Source: Streptomyces sp. ISL-36
Lineage (GTDB): Bacteria > Actinomycetota > Actinomycetes > Streptomycetales > Streptomycetaceae
DNA: 64,000 bases
Direction of reading: 5' to 3'
Assembly (NCBI RefSeq): GCF_018614205.1
Contig: NZ_JAGGOS010000046.1
Coordinates: 62,001 to 126,000 of the forward strand
Positions 1 to 8,178 of the stretch are shown here, one piece after another. The notes under the pieces are model-generated. The model saw nothing but the letters and a program-made list of their open reading frames with translations. It ran no database searches and was not told where the DNA came from. Within the stretch, counting starts at the first letter, position 1. Each line of letters begins with the position of its first letter. The position numbers and the translations under genes were made by a program.

Positions 1-1177
1 CCAGGCCCGCGCCCTCGCCGGGGGCGTGGGCGCGTTCGGTCAGGCGGCGGAAGGGCTCGAAGAGCAGCGGGACGGTGGCGGGCGGGACCGCCGGGCCGGT
101 GTTGACCACCTCGATCACGCCGGGTCCCGTACGGACCCGGACGCGGCCCTCCGGAACGTTGTGGCGTACGGCGTTCGCGACCAGGTTGTGCACCAGCCGG
201 TCCAGCAGCACCGCGTCGCCACGTACCGTCAGCGGCCGGACGTCGACCGAGACACCCACCCCGCGCTCCGCGGCCTCGGGCGCCAGCGCGTCCACCGCCT
301 TGCGGACGGTCTCGTGCACCGCCACCGGCCGCCGTTCCCGCAGACCCTGGTCACAGGCGGCGAGCAGCAGCAGGCCGTCGATCATCCGTTCGCTGTCGTC
401 GGCGACCTCGATCAGTTTCGCCCGGATGCGGGCGACCCGCTCCGGGCCGGGCTCCCCCGCGAGTCCGATCTCGGCGGCCGCCCGCTGCACGGCCACCGGG
501 GTCCGCAGCTCGTGGGCCGCGTTCGCGGCGAACCGCTGCTGCGCCGACACCAGCTGCTCCATGCGCCCGAGCATCCCGTCGAAGGTGTCCGCGAGACGCT
601 TCAGCTCCCCCGGCGGTCCGTCCAGGGCGATCCTCTCGTGCAGGTTCTCCCCGGACAGCCGGCGGGCCGTGTCGGTGATCACGGCGACCGGCCGCAGGAC
701 CCGTCCCGCCATCCACCACGCGAGGACGACGGACAGGACGGCGTACACCGCGAGGACGGTCAGGGAGACCGTCAGCAGCCGTTCCAGGGCGGCGCTCTCG
801 GCCGCGTCGCTCACCCGGCTGGTGATCGCGAGCCCCTGGCTCACCCCGGGCGGCAACGGTCCGGGGCTCGCCGGCCGGGCCGTCTCCCAGAGGGGGGAGG
901 CGGTCGGCGCGGGCAGCTCGTCCAGCCGCCGGGCGGGTACGGCGCCGGTGACGGCGACGCTGATCGACGAGTACAGGCCCTCCTTCACCAGCAGGTACAC
1001 CACGCCGGTGAGCAGCGCCCCCGCCAGCAGCAGCAGCCCGCCGTAGAGCGCCGTGAGCCGGGCTCGTTCGCCGCCCGTCAGGCGTCGCGCCAGGCGTGAG
1101 GCGGGGCGTGAGGCCGGGCGGCGCGTCAGGCCTTGCGTCAGGTGTGTCAGGCCTTGCCTCAGGCCTCGCGTCGGCAC
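1..1177 (-). CDS. Two-component sensor histidine kinase (3' end outside window)
   Basis: Inner-membrane sensor kinase that would phosphorylate the response regulator encoded just upstream in the same operon. The GTG start at 1177 lies 2 bases past the regulator's TGA (1180-1182). Visible in order: a basic, repetitive N-terminus (repeats of LTQGL/RPAS), a first membrane segment (LLLLAGALLTGVVYLL), an extracellular loop, a second membrane segment, a HAMP region, the H-box FAANAAHELRTP with the phosphoacceptor His, the N-box HNLVANAVRHN, LFEPFRRL, and the start of the G2 box (GEGAGL) where the window ends. Roughly 30 C-terminal residues are missing. The ligand is unknown; the divergent ABC/FtsX operon is a plausible target. 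The N-terminal repeat looks like slippage-generated low complexity, so a later start is possible. Confidence 0.9.
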   Translation of the reverse strand, partial: MPTRGLRQGLTHLTQGLTRRPASRPASRLARRLTGGERARLTALYGGLLLLAGALLTGVVYLLVKEGLYSSISVAVTGAVPARRLDELPAPTASPLWETARPASPGPLPPGVSQGLAITSRVSDAAESAALERLLTVSLTVLAVYAVLSVVLAWWMAGRVLRPVAVITDTARRLSGENLHERIALDGPPGELKRLADTFDGMLGRMEQLVSAQQRFAANAAHELRTPVAVQRAAAEIGLAGEPGPERVARIRAKLIEVADDSERMIDGLLLLAACDQGLRERRPVAVHETVRKAVDALAPEAAERGVGVSVDVRPLTVRGDAVLLDRLVHNLVANAVRHNVPEGRVRVRTGPGVIEVVNTGPAVPPATVPLLFEPFRRLTERAHAPGEGAGL

Positions 1178-1179
1178 GC

Positions 1180-1840
1180 TCACGACCCGATCCGGTAGCC
1201 CGCGCCCGGCACCGTCTCCACCACCGGCGGTTCGCCGAGCTTCGCCCGGAGCTTGCTCAAGGTCACCCGTACCGCGTTCGTGCGGTAGCTGGTGTGCTCC
1301 TCCCACACCTGCTCGATGAGGTCCTCGCCGCTGACGACGGCCCCCTCCGCGCGCAGCAGGGCTTCCAGGACCGCGAACTCCTTCCGCGACAGGTGCAGAT
1401 GCCGTCCGTCACGGCTCGCCTGGCGGCGGGCGGTGTCGAGGACGATCCCCGCCCGTTCGAGGACGGGGGGCAGCGCCGGCCGGACGCGCCGGCCCAGGGC
1501 GAGGACGCGGGCGAGCAGCTCGTCGTAGGCGAAGGGCTTGGTCAGGTAGTCGTCGGCGCCGAGCCCGAGTCCGTCGACCCGGTCCCGTACGGACGCCGCC
1601 GCCGTCAGCATCAGGACGCGGGTCATCAGCCGCTGCTCCACGACCCGGCGGCAGACGTCGTCGCCGTGCATCCCGGGCAGGTCTCGGTCGAGGACGAGAA
1701 CGTCGTACTCCCCGAACCGCATCTTCCGCAGGGCCTCCAGGCCGTCGCCCGCGACGTCGACGGCGAGCGCGTCGCGGCGCAGCCCCTCGGCGATCATCTC
1801 GGCGAGAAACGCCTCGTCCTCCACCACCAGTACGCGCATG
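1180..1840 (-). CDS. OmpR-family response regulator
   Basis: DNA-binding response regulator partnered with the kinase that follows it. The 220-residue product starts MRVLVVEDEAF. The receiver domain carries acidic residues at about 7-9, the phosphorylatable Asp51 in VLVLDRDLPGM and the conserved Lys in TKPFAYDEL. A C-terminal winged helix (RKEFAVLEALLRAEGAVVS to VRVTLSKLRAKLGEPP) is of the OmpR/PhoB type. The reading frame is open far upstream, but homology begins only at this ATG. It is transcribed divergently from the lipoprotein/efflux genes, and the 87-bp gap holds an imperfect inverted repeat that could be its binding site (inference). Confidence 0.95.
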
Positions 1841-1863
1841 GGCCCTGTGTACCGGAAGGGAGC

Positions 1864-1901
1864 TTTCGTCTCTGTTAACGGATCCGCTGAGAGAAACGAA
1901 A
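1864..1901. promoter_or_regulatory. Imperfect inverted repeat between the regulator and lipoprotein genes
   Basis: TTTCGTCTCTG (1864-1874) and GAGAAACGAAA (1891-1901) are inverted copies matching at 9 of 11 positions around a GTTAAC core. They sit in the 87-bp divergent gap between the response regulator and the lipoprotein operon. Autoregulation plus control of the efflux operon is the obvious hypothesis; the site itself is modest. Confidence 0.35.
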
Positions 1902-1927
1902 CCCGCGGTCCCGGCACGCTGCCGCCC

Positions 1928-2440
1928 ATGACGACTCGACGTGACCGAAAGACCCTGAAGCTGGTCGCCGCGGCCTCGTTCGCCGCCTTCTCCCTCCTCA
2001 CCACCGCCGCCTGCACCGGAGGCGGGGGCGGCGACAAAGGGAGCGAGAGCGTGAGCGAGGAGGGCAAGAAGGCCGACCAGGCCCTGAAGCACCGCAAGTG
2101 TCTGCGTGAGCACGGCCTGGACGTGCCCGAGCCGAAGCCGGGCGAGGAGGGCGTCGGCCTGACCATCGGCGGCGACGGCGTGTCCAAGGAGAAGATGGAG
2201 AAGGCCTTCAAGGCCTGTCGTGACAAGGGCGGCGGCAGCATGGGCAAGGAGCTGACCCAGGCCGACAAGGACAAGATGATCAAGTACGCCCGGTGCATGC
2301 GCACGAACGGCTTCGACATGCCCGATCCGACGTTCGGCGACGGTGGCGGCAGCGTGTCGGCGGCGCGGCCGATGCCCCAGGGCGCGGAGCGGCAGAAGTT
2401 CGAGAAGGCCAACAAGGCGTGCGAGAGCGTGTCGCGATGA
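1928..2440 (+). CDS. Secreted lipoprotein with duplicated Cys motif
   Basis: 170-residue probable lipoprotein, first gene of an operon with an ABC-type efflux system. It has a basic N-terminus, a hydrophobic stretch and a lipobox-like TTAAC with Cys29, followed by a Gly/Lys-rich spacer. The body contains two related blocks, KHRKCLREHGLDVPEP (about residue 54) and KYARCMRTNGFDMPDP (about residue 118), each with one Cys and each followed by an F-x-K-A-xx-AC segment, so the protein looks like an internal duplication with paired cysteines. Similar proteins precede MacB-like transporters in actinobacteria. The upstream frame is open from 1838 but ATG 1928 directly precedes the signal sequence. Substrate unknown. 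Confidence 0.85.
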   Translation: MTTRRDRKTLKLVAAASFAAFSLLTTAACTGGGGGDKGSESVSEEGKKADQALKHRKCLREHGLDVPEPKPGEEGVGLTIGGDGVSKEKMEKAFKACRDKGGGSMGKELTQADKDKMIKYARCMRTNGFDMPDPTFGDGGGSVSAARPMPQGAERQKFEKANKACESVSR

Positions 2441-3495
2441 GCCGGCGCACACTCGTGGCCGCCCTGGCGGCGATCGTCGCCGTCGCGGGGGCCGGTGCGG
2501 CCGTCACCGCGCTGGCCGCACCCGAGGAGCGGCAGGCCGTGGCGGATCCGGGGCTGCCGCCCGCCACCACCCCGCTCACCCGCGGCGACCTCAGCGACAG
2601 CTCCCAGCGGGACGGCACGCTGGGCCACCTCGGCGAGCGGAAGATCAACGCGGGCCCGGCCGGCACCCTCAACTGGATCGCCCCGACCGGCTCCACCGTC
2701 GAGCGGGACGAGCGGCTGTACGAGGTGGACGGCCGGCCCGTCCGTCTGATGTACGGCGCCGAGCCCATGTACCGGACCCTCAAGGCCGGCGACAAGGGCA
2801 AGGACGTCCGGCAGGTGGAGGAGAACCTCGCCGCCCTCGGCTACACCGGCTTCACCGTCGACGAGGAGTTCACGGCGAAGACCGCCGACGCCGTCAAGCG
2901 CTGGCAGAAGTCCCACGACATGAAGCGGACCGGCACCGTGGGCCCCGACGCGATCGCCTTCGCCGGCAGCGCGGTACGCGTCAAGGAGGCCGGCGCCGCC
3001 CTCGGCGACCAGGTCGCGCCCGGCCGGCCGGTGCTCACCGTGACGGGCTCCGAACGCGTCGTACGGTTCAAGATCCCGGTCGCGGACGCCGCTCTGGCGC
3101 GGGTCGGCACCCGGGTCTCCGTACAACTCCCGGACGGGACGCGGGCCCCGGGAAAGGTGTCGTCGGCCGGGAAGACCGCCTCGGCGGGCGACGATCCGCA
3201 GGACCGGACCCCGAAGATCGACATCACGGTCTCCTTCGACGCCCCGAAGAAGGTCGAGGGCGTCGACCAGTCCCCGGTCACCGTCGACCTCACCGGCGAG
3301 ACGCGCAGGAACGTGCTCTCCGTCCCCGTGAACGCGCTGCTCGCCCTGCCGGGCGGCGGATTCGGCGTCCAGGTCGTCGAGAACGGCACGACCCGGGACG
3401 TCGAGGTCGAGCTCGGCATGTTCGGCCAGGGCCGCGTCGAGATCAGCGGCAGCGGTCTGCGCGAGGGCATGAAGATCGGGGTGCCGTCCGCATGA
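2437..3495 (+). CDS. Efflux membrane-fusion protein with peptidoglycan-binding domain
   Basis: 352-residue periplasm-facing adaptor of a MacAB-like ABC export or sensing system. It overlaps the lipoprotein by ATGA. An N-terminal membrane anchor or signal (LVAALAAIVAVAGAGAAV) is followed by the start of a barrel-sandwich region, a peptidoglycan_binding_1 domain (residues about 112-170, LKAGDKGKDVRQVEENLAAL to GTVGPDAIA), and HlyD-type hairpin and barrel segments (GDQVAPGRPVLTVTG, RNVLSVPVNALLALPGG). This architecture is common in Gram-positive adaptors, where the peptidoglycan-binding module replaces a link to an outer-membrane channel. It overlaps the downstream ATPase gene by 4 bases, implying translational coupling. 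Confidence 0.9.
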   Translation: MSRRTLVAALAAIVAVAGAGAAVTALAAPEERQAVADPGLPPATTPLTRGDLSDSSQRDGTLGHLGERKINAGPAGTLNWIAPTGSTVERDERLYEVDGRPVRLMYGAEPMYRTLKAGDKGKDVRQVEENLAALGYTGFTVDEEFTAKTADAVKRWQKSHDMKRTGTVGPDAIAFAGSAVRVKEAGAALGDQVAPGRPVLTVTGSERVVRFKIPVADAALARVGTRVSVQLPDGTRAPGKVSSAGKTASAGDDPQDRTPKIDITVSFDAPKKVEGVDQSPVTVDLTGETRRNVLSVPVNALLALPGGGFGVQVVENGTTRDVEVELGMFGQGRVEISGSGLREGMKIGVPSA

Positions 3496-4181
3496 CCACC
3501 GTCGTACGACTCTCCGGGGTCACCAAGGAGTACGCCGGCGGTGTCCGCGCCCTCGACGAGGTCGACCTCACCGTCGGCGAGGGAGAGATGCTCGGCATCG
3601 TCGGCCCCTCCGGCTCCGGCAAGTCCACCCTGCTGCACATCGTCGGCACCCTGGACCGGCCGAGCGCGGGGACCGTCGAGATCGCGGGGTACGACGTGGC
3701 GTCGCTGGCGGACCGCCGGCTGTCCGCGCTCCGCTCCCGCCACATCGGGTTCGTGTTCCAGTCCTTCCATCTGGTGCCCGGGGTCGCCGCCTTGGAGAAC
3801 GTCGCCGAGGGGTTGCTGTACTCCGGACTCCCCCGGGCCCGGCGGCGGTCGATGGCCGCCGACGCGCTCGCCCGGGTCGGTCTCGCCGACCGGATGAAGC
3901 ACCGGCCGCACGAACTGTCCGGCGGGCAGAAGCAGCGCGTCGCCATCGCCCGCGCGGTGGTCGGCGAACCCGATCTGCTGCTCGCGGACGAGCCGACGGG
4001 GGCGCTGGACTCGGCGTCCGGCGAGGCCGTGATGGAGCTGCTGCACGTGCTCCACGCGCAGGGCGCGACGATCGCGGTCATCACCCACGACACGGAGATC
4101 GCGGGGCGGCTGCCGCGCCAGGTCCGTATCCGTGACGGCCGGGTGGTGGCGGACACGGCGCTCGGGAAGGTCGCCGCCTGA
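3492..4181 (+). CDS. ABC transporter ATPase (MacB/LolD type)
   Basis: 229-residue nucleotide-binding subunit working with the FtsX-type permease that follows. Walker A GPSGSGKST (about residues 40-48), Q-loop FVFQSFHL, signature LSGGQKQR, Walker B LLLADEPTG and the switch His in VITHD are all intact. Length and motifs match the lipoprotein-release/macrolide-export subfamily rather than importers. It overlaps both neighbours (ATGA before, TGATG after). Confidence 0.95.
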   Translation: MTTVVRLSGVTKEYAGGVRALDEVDLTVGEGEMLGIVGPSGSGKSTLLHIVGTLDRPSAGTVEIAGYDVASLADRRLSALRSRHIGFVFQSFHLVPGVAALENVAEGLLYSGLPRARRRSMAADALARVGLADRMKHRPHELSGGQKQRVAIARAVVGEPDLLLADEPTGALDSASGEAVMELLHVLHAQGATIAVITHDTEIAGRLPRQVRIRDGRVVADTALGKVAA

Positions 4182-5395
4182 TGCCGCGTACACGCAGGAC
4201 ACGTACGTCGTTGAAGGCCGCCCGGCTCGGGCCGCGCGACGTCCTCCACGTCGGCTCGGCCGGGCTGCGCAGCCGGCCCGTACGGGTGGTGCTCTCGGCG
4301 CTGGGGATCGCCATCGGGATCGCCACGATGATCGCGGTCGTGGGCATCTCGGCGTCCAGCCAGGCCCAGTTGGTCCGGCAGCTCGACGCCCTCGGCACGA
4401 ACATGCTGGTGGCGAAGCCGGGCGAGGGGATGTTCAGCGGGGAGGAGGTCAAGCTGCCCGAGGACGCGGTGGGCATGGTCGGCCGGATCGACGGTGTCGA
4501 GGAGGTCGGCGCGACCGCCGACCTCGACCGCACGGTCCGGCGCTCCGAGAAGATCCCCGAGGGCGAGACGGGCGGCATCGCGGTGAAGGCGGCCACGGAG
4601 GGGATGCTCGACGTCCTGCGCGGTGGCATGGGCTCCGGCACCTGGCTGAACGCCGCCAACGGCCGGTATCCCTCGGTGGTGCTGGGTCATGTCGCGGCCG
4701 AGCGTCTCGGCATCACCGCACCCGGCCGGCAGGTCTGGATCGACGACCGGTACTTCACGGTCGTCGGCATCCTCGACCCGCTGCCGCTCGCGCCGGAGAT
4801 CGAACGGGCCGCGCTGGTGGGGTGGGAGGGCGCGGAGGAGCTGCTGGGCTTCGACGGGCATCCGACGGCGGTGTACGAGCGGTCCACGGACGCGTCCGTC
4901 CGTACGGTCCAGAAGCTGCTCGCCCCGACGATCGACCCGCAGAACCCGCAGAACGTCCAGGTCGGCGACCCCTCGGCGGCACTGCAGGCCAAGGCGGCGA
5001 CCGAGGGCGCCTTCTCCTCACTGCTGCTGGGCCTGGGCGGGATCGCCCTGCTGGTGGGTGGGGTCGGCGTCGCCAACACCATGATCATCTCGGTGTTGGA
5101 GCGCCGCCACGAGATCGGCCTGCGGCGCTCGCTCGGGGCGACCAGGGGGCAGATCAGGATCCAGTTCGTGACGGAGTCCCTGATGCTCTCCGGGCTCGGC
5201 GGCCTGGCGGGCGTGGCGCTCGGTGGCGCGGCGACGGGCGTGTACGCGTACACGGGCGGGCTGCCGTGGGTGGTGCCGCCGTGGGCGGTGGGCGGCGGCT
5301 TCGGCGCGACGCTGGTGATCGGCACGGTGGCCGGCCTGTATCCGGCGGTGCGGGCGGCCCGGCTGTCACCGACGCTGGCACTCCAGACGGCGTAG
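4181..5395 (+). CDS. FtsX/MacB-type ABC permease
   Basis: 404-residue permease with the MacB layout: an N-terminal membrane segment (VVLSALGIAIGIATMIAVVG), a large extracytoplasmic domain (about 75-270), then three C-terminal membrane helices beginning at LLLGLGGIALLVGGVGVANTM, with ERRHEIGLRRSLGATRGQI in the conserved cytoplasmic loop. It overlaps the ATPase gene by one base and ends the operon lipoprotein-adaptor-ATPase-permease. Such systems act as mechanotransmitters or exporters; the substrate is not evident. Confidence 0.93.
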   Translation: MPRTRRTRTSLKAARLGPRDVLHVGSAGLRSRPVRVVLSALGIAIGIATMIAVVGISASSQAQLVRQLDALGTNMLVAKPGEGMFSGEEVKLPEDAVGMVGRIDGVEEVGATADLDRTVRRSEKIPEGETGGIAVKAATEGMLDVLRGGMGSGTWLNAANGRYPSVVLGHVAAERLGITAPGRQVWIDDRYFTVVGILDPLPLAPEIERAALVGWEGAEELLGFDGHPTAVYERSTDASVRTVQKLLAPTIDPQNPQNVQVGDPSAALQAKAATEGAFSSLLLGLGGIALLVGGVGVANTMIISVLERRHEIGLRRSLGATRGQIRIQFVTESLMLSGLGGLAGVALGGAATGVYAYTGGLPWVVPPWAVGGGFGATLVIGTVAGLYPAVRAARLSPTLALQTA

Positions 5396-5494
5396 GGGGT
5401 GGGCAGGGGGCGGCCCGTCGGCGGGGAGCGTGGTGGGCGGGGGCGGCTCGTCGACGGGGAGCGTGGTGGGCGGGGGCGTCGAGGGGGCCGCGCG
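5396..5494. repeat. G-rich direct repeat between convergent genes
   Basis: The gap between the permease and the convergent PAS gene contains a block built on GGGGAGCGTGGTGGGCGGGG present twice in tandem (about 5426-5480). It has no ORF or clear terminator hairpin and looks like slippage-type expansion. Confidence 0.5.
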
Positions 5495-6859
5495 TCACCC
5501 CCGTACGGCGTCGTCCCCCGCGTCCGCCCCGGCCAGGTCCAGCGACGTCGCCACCCGTACCGCGACCGTCTCCGCGTACACCGCGTCCGGCCGCTCGAAT
5601 GCCGTGCGGGAGGCCGCGCGGAGGAAGGTCACGGCCCCCAGCGTCCGGCCGCGGCTGCGCAGCGGGAGGCACAGGGCGTGGACGGCGTCGCGGGGCCAGT
5701 GGCGTTCCGCGGCCCAGTCCTCGGCGTCCTGCGGCGTCGCGGCGTCGGCCGAGGCGCGGACCGGGCCCGTACGGGAGACGGCCTGGAGGACGGGATGGCC
5801 CGAGGGGTAGCGCAGCGGGATGCCACCGCCCGCGACCGGGACGACCGGGCCGGGCGCGCCGGCCGGGGTGGCCGCCACCCGGACCAGCCGCCGTTCCCCC
5901 GCCGTGCGGTCGACGAGCGCGTGGTCGGCGAAGCCGGCCAGGGCGAAGTCCAGCAGGACCGTCGCCGCCTCCATCGGGTCCTCGCACTCGGCTGCCGCCG
6001 CGCCGGCCCGGTGCAGCTGGCTGTACCGGAAGCGCAGCCGGTCCGCCTCCTGCTCCGCGAGCCGCTCCTCCGTGACGTCCTGGAACAGCCAGCCCACGCC
6101 CAGCGGCACCGGCTCCTCCGCCAGCGGCGACGCGAGCCGCACGAACCCGCTGCGCCAGCACCGCCGCTGCTCGCCCTCCGGGGTCCGCAGTGTCACCCAC
6201 ACCTCGGCGAGGGCCCGCGGCGCGCCCTCCGCGAGGACGTGGTGGAGCGCGCCCTCCAGCTCCTCCACGCCCTGCACGATCAGCTCCCCGAGGGGCCGGC
6301 CGAGCAGCGTCGTACGGCCCGCTCCCATCACCCGGGCCGCGTGGCCGTTGACGACGGTGGGCCGCAGATCGACGTCGACCAGGACGACACCCCAGGAGGC
6401 GTCCTCGAACAGCGCCTCGCTGAGCGCGATCGACCGCTCCAGATCGATCTGCGCATGGACCTCGCTGAAGGCGCAGTACACCCCGGCCGGCGCGCCGTCC
6501 GGACCGCGCACCCCCGCCGACTGCGTCCGTACGAGCACCCTGCCGCCGTCCTTGCGCAGCAGCGCGAACTCGTGCACCAGCCGGCCGGGCGCCTCCATCG
6601 CCGCCATCAGCCGCGCCAAGGCCTCCGCCGCGTCGGCCCTGCGCGCCGCCCACCCGTCGAACCCACGGCGCCCGACGGCCTCCGCCGCCGACCAGCCGAG
6701 GATCCGCTCGGCCTCGCGGTTCCAGTGGGTGACGGTCCCGTCCGCGGCGAAGGCGCAGAGCGCCGCGTCCATCCCGTCCAGCAACGCGGCGAGCAGATCC
6801 GCCCCGGGCCCCTGCCCGTCGGCCGCCCGTTCCGCGGTCTCGCTCGTGGAAGCACTCAT
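5495..6859 (-). CDS. PAS-PAS-GAF sensory protein without output domain
   Basis: 454-residue soluble sensor-like protein. A first PAS domain lies at about residues 20-130 (DGMDAALCAFAADGTVTHWN, ILGWSAAEAVG), a second at about 145-270 (LFEDASWGVVLVDVDLRP, VNGHAARVMGAG), and a C-terminal GAF-like domain at about 285-445 (FALAGFADHALVD, ALCLPLRSRGRTLGAVTFLR). Unlike most Streptomyces PAS/GAF proteins it ends without a PP2C phosphatase, kinase or EAL output domain, so it may act by protein-protein contact. ATG 6859 was chosen because the frame, although open to 7738, has no PAS homology upstream and would run through the structured-RNA locus. Ligand and partner are unknown. Confidence 0.85.
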   Translation of the reverse strand: MSASTSETAERAADGQGPGADLLAALLDGMDAALCAFAADGTVTHWNREAERILGWSAAEAVGRRGFDGWAARRADAAEALARLMAAMEAPGRLVHEFALLRKDGGRVLVRTQSAGVRGPDGAPAGVYCAFSEVHAQIDLERSIALSEALFEDASWGVVLVDVDLRPTVVNGHAARVMGAGRTTLLGRPLGELIVQGVEELEGALHHVLAEGAPRALAEVWVTLRTPEGEQRRCWRSGFVRLASPLAEEPVPLGVGWLFQDVTEERLAEQEADRLRFRYSQLHRAGAAAAECEDPMEAATVLLDFALAGFADHALVDRTAGERRLVRVAATPAGAPGPVVPVAGGGIPLRYPSGHPVLQAVSRTGPVRASADAATPQDAEDWAAERHWPRDAVHALCLPLRSRGRTLGAVTFLRAASRTAFERPDAVYAETVAVRVATSLDLAGADAGDDAVRG

Positions 6860-7022
6860 CCCGGACCCCCTGGCAGGACGGTGTACGCGCGTGCACCCGC
6901 ACGCCCCGGCCCAATTCAACTGGAACGTGACCCACGACACACCGGGTTCGATGAAATCGTTGCCCTCCGGAAACGAACCCGAACCCGGGGCCCGCGAGCG
7001 CGCCGTCGTGAAAATAAATCGC

Positions 7023-7051
7023 TTGAGCCCTCGCGGCCGGCTTCCTAGGCT
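7023..7051 (+). promoter_or_regulatory. Sigma-70 (HrdB-like) promoter of the structured RNA
   Basis: A -35 box TTGAGC (7023-7028), a 17-bp spacer and a -10 box TAGGCT (7046-7051) match the principal-sigma consensus at 4 of 6 and 5 of 6 positions. Transcription would start near 7058, just before the exceptional Shine-Dalgarno at 7065. The only downstream protein-coding genes point the other way, so this promoter serves the RNA itself. Confidence 0.6.
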
Positions 7052-7057
7052 GTGGGT

Positions 7058-7258
7058 ACACGCGAAAGGAGGTGATCCGAGAACATGATTTCTTTTCGGA
7101 TTCGTGAGGTGACTGCGGGCTAAGGCCTGCCGTCGCACAACGTGCACCTCGGCAGGCCCTCTGCCGAAACCCAAGCAGTCACCCGACCCGTGGGCCGCCG
7201 GCAGATCCGGCCGGCTCCCGTCCGAACTCGAGCGGACGGGACCAAGGCCCACGGGTCG
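7058..7258 (+). ncRNA. Candidate structured small RNA with embedded 12-codon ORF
   Basis: About 200 nt lie downstream of a good promoter in a 497-bp stretch without a conventional gene. The sequence folds into contiguous perfect helices. A 9-bp stem (7108-7116 with 7175-7183) encloses a 9-bp stem (7124-7132 with 7150-7158). A 13-bp stem (7184-7196 with 7246-7258) encloses a 6-bp hairpin (7197-7202/7210-7215) and a 9-bp hairpin (7216-7224/7233-7241), making a three-way junction. CGGCAG (7150-7155) can also pair with CTGCCG (7161-7166), an alternative that would break the inner stem. The 5' end holds AAAGGAGGTGATCC (7065-7078), a full-length complement to the 16S rRNA 3' end. It does not resemble RNase P, tmRNA, 6S or SRP RNA in the motifs I know. 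Function unknown. Confidence 0.6.
7085..7123 (+). CDS. 12-residue ORF with maximal Shine-Dalgarno (possible leader peptide)
   Basis: ATG at 7085 is preceded, 6 nt away, by AAAGGAGGTGATCC, an essentially perfect anti-anti-Shine-Dalgarno. The predicted peptide is MISFRIREVTAG. Its stop codon abuts the inner 9-bp stem (7124) and its last codons form the 5' arm of an outer stem (7108-7116), so a ribosome on the ORF would change the fold. This could be a translated regulatory leader, a dual-function RNA, or a fortuitous ORF in an RNA that titrates ribosomes. No regulated gene lies downstream on the same strand. Confidence 0.4.
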   Translation: MISFRIREVTAG

Positions 7259-7356
7259 TCCGCGTTCCCGGGCCCCGCGTCCCACAGCGCCGTGTGCCCC
7301 CTGCCGCGTGTCCCCTGCCGTGCCTGTCCTGCCGTGTGTCCCCTGCCGTGTGTCCC
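7259..7356. repeat. Short tandem repeats between the RNA locus and the exporter operon end
   Basis: About 100 bp contain imperfect iterations of CTGCCGTGTGTCCC (about 7300-7355). No ORF or stable terminator is evident; the 13-bp stem ending at 7258 may itself act as a terminator. Confidence 0.4.
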
Positions 7357-8178
7357 CTACGCCAGGGACAGCTTTCCGGTCCGCTGGGACCGCGCCTCGC
7401 CCACCCGCAGGATCACCGAGGCCGCCGCCAGGAGCAGTGCGCTCAGCGCCCCCAGGGCCGCCAGGGTCGGGGCGAGCTCCGTGAGCGTGCGGTGTTCCAG
7501 CAGCGCTCCCCGTACCGCGATCAGGCTGCCCGTCAGCGGGAAGACCGCGCCCACCACCTGGATCGCCGCCGGCAGGACGAAGTGCGGGAGGCGGACGCCC
7601 GAGACGAACCAGAGCGGTTCGTCGAGGATCGTGTAGAGGAAGGCCGAGTCGCGGGAGAAGACCAGCAGGCTGTTGAGGAACGCGCCCCACGCGGCGGCCG
7701 GGACCAGCAGCGCCAGGAGGACGATCCCGTACATCCACCAGGCCGAGACCGAGAGCGTGCCGAAGCCGGTCAGGGCGGCGACGGTGAAGCAGGTCAGCAG
7801 CCAGGCGTTCTGCAGCAGCGCGCCCGCGCCGTTGGCGAGCATCAGGGTGAGGCGGCCGGCCGGGGAGAGGAAGAGGAGTTCCAGGGTGCCGGTGGTGCGC
7901 TCGAAGGAGAGGTGCCAGGCCGACTGGACGAGGGAGAAGAAGAAGGCGTAGGCGAGGGTGCCGGTGGCCAGGAAGGCGAGGAGCCGGTCGGGGTCGGCGG
8001 CGAGCGGCCAGTTCGCGGCGGCCGGGGAGGCCGTGGCGATCGGACGCAAGGTGTAGTAGGTGGTGGCCAGTTGGAGGACCGGCCAGACCAGCATCGAGAA
8101 GACGACGATCGGCTGGCCGAAGAGACGGCGGTGCTGTTTCAGCGCCTCCGCCGCGAAGACCCGCAGGGCGTGGCTCAT
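7357..8178 (-). CDS. ABC-2 type permease (second subunit of exporter)
   Basis: 273-residue, six-helix ABC-2 permease, last gene of a three-gene exporter operon. Hydrophobic segments include IVVFSMLVWPVLQLATTYY, LLAFLATGTLAYAFFFSL, AWLLTCFTVAALTGFGTLSV and ALGALSALLLAAASVIL. Its ATG overlaps the ATPase stop (ATGA). It is paired with a second, distinct permease, so the transporter is probably a permease heterodimer. Substrate unknown; drug or lipid export is usual for the family. Confidence 0.88.
   Translation of the reverse strand: MSHALRVFAAEALKQHRRLFGQPIVVFSMLVWPVLQLATTYYTLRPIATASPAAANWPLAADPDRLLAFLATGTLAYAFFFSLVQSAWHLSFERTTGTLELLFLSPAGRLTLMLANGAGALLQNAWLLTCFTVAALTGFGTLSVSAWWMYGIVLLALLVPAAAWGAFLNSLLVFSRDSAFLYTILDEPLWFVSGVRLPHFVLPAAIQVVGAVFPLTGSLIAVRGALLEHRTLTELAPTLAALGALSALLLAAASVILRVGEARSQRTGKLSLA

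Noticed and set aside
26..1099. Long plus-strand ORFs across the first kilobase
   Set aside because: They are the antisense of a clear histidine kinase (H-, N- and G-box motifs on the minus strand) and have no family features.
6860..7738. N-terminal extension of the PAS protein on the minus strand
   Set aside because: It would cross the structured-RNA locus and the end of the ABC-2 operon and shows no domain sequence.
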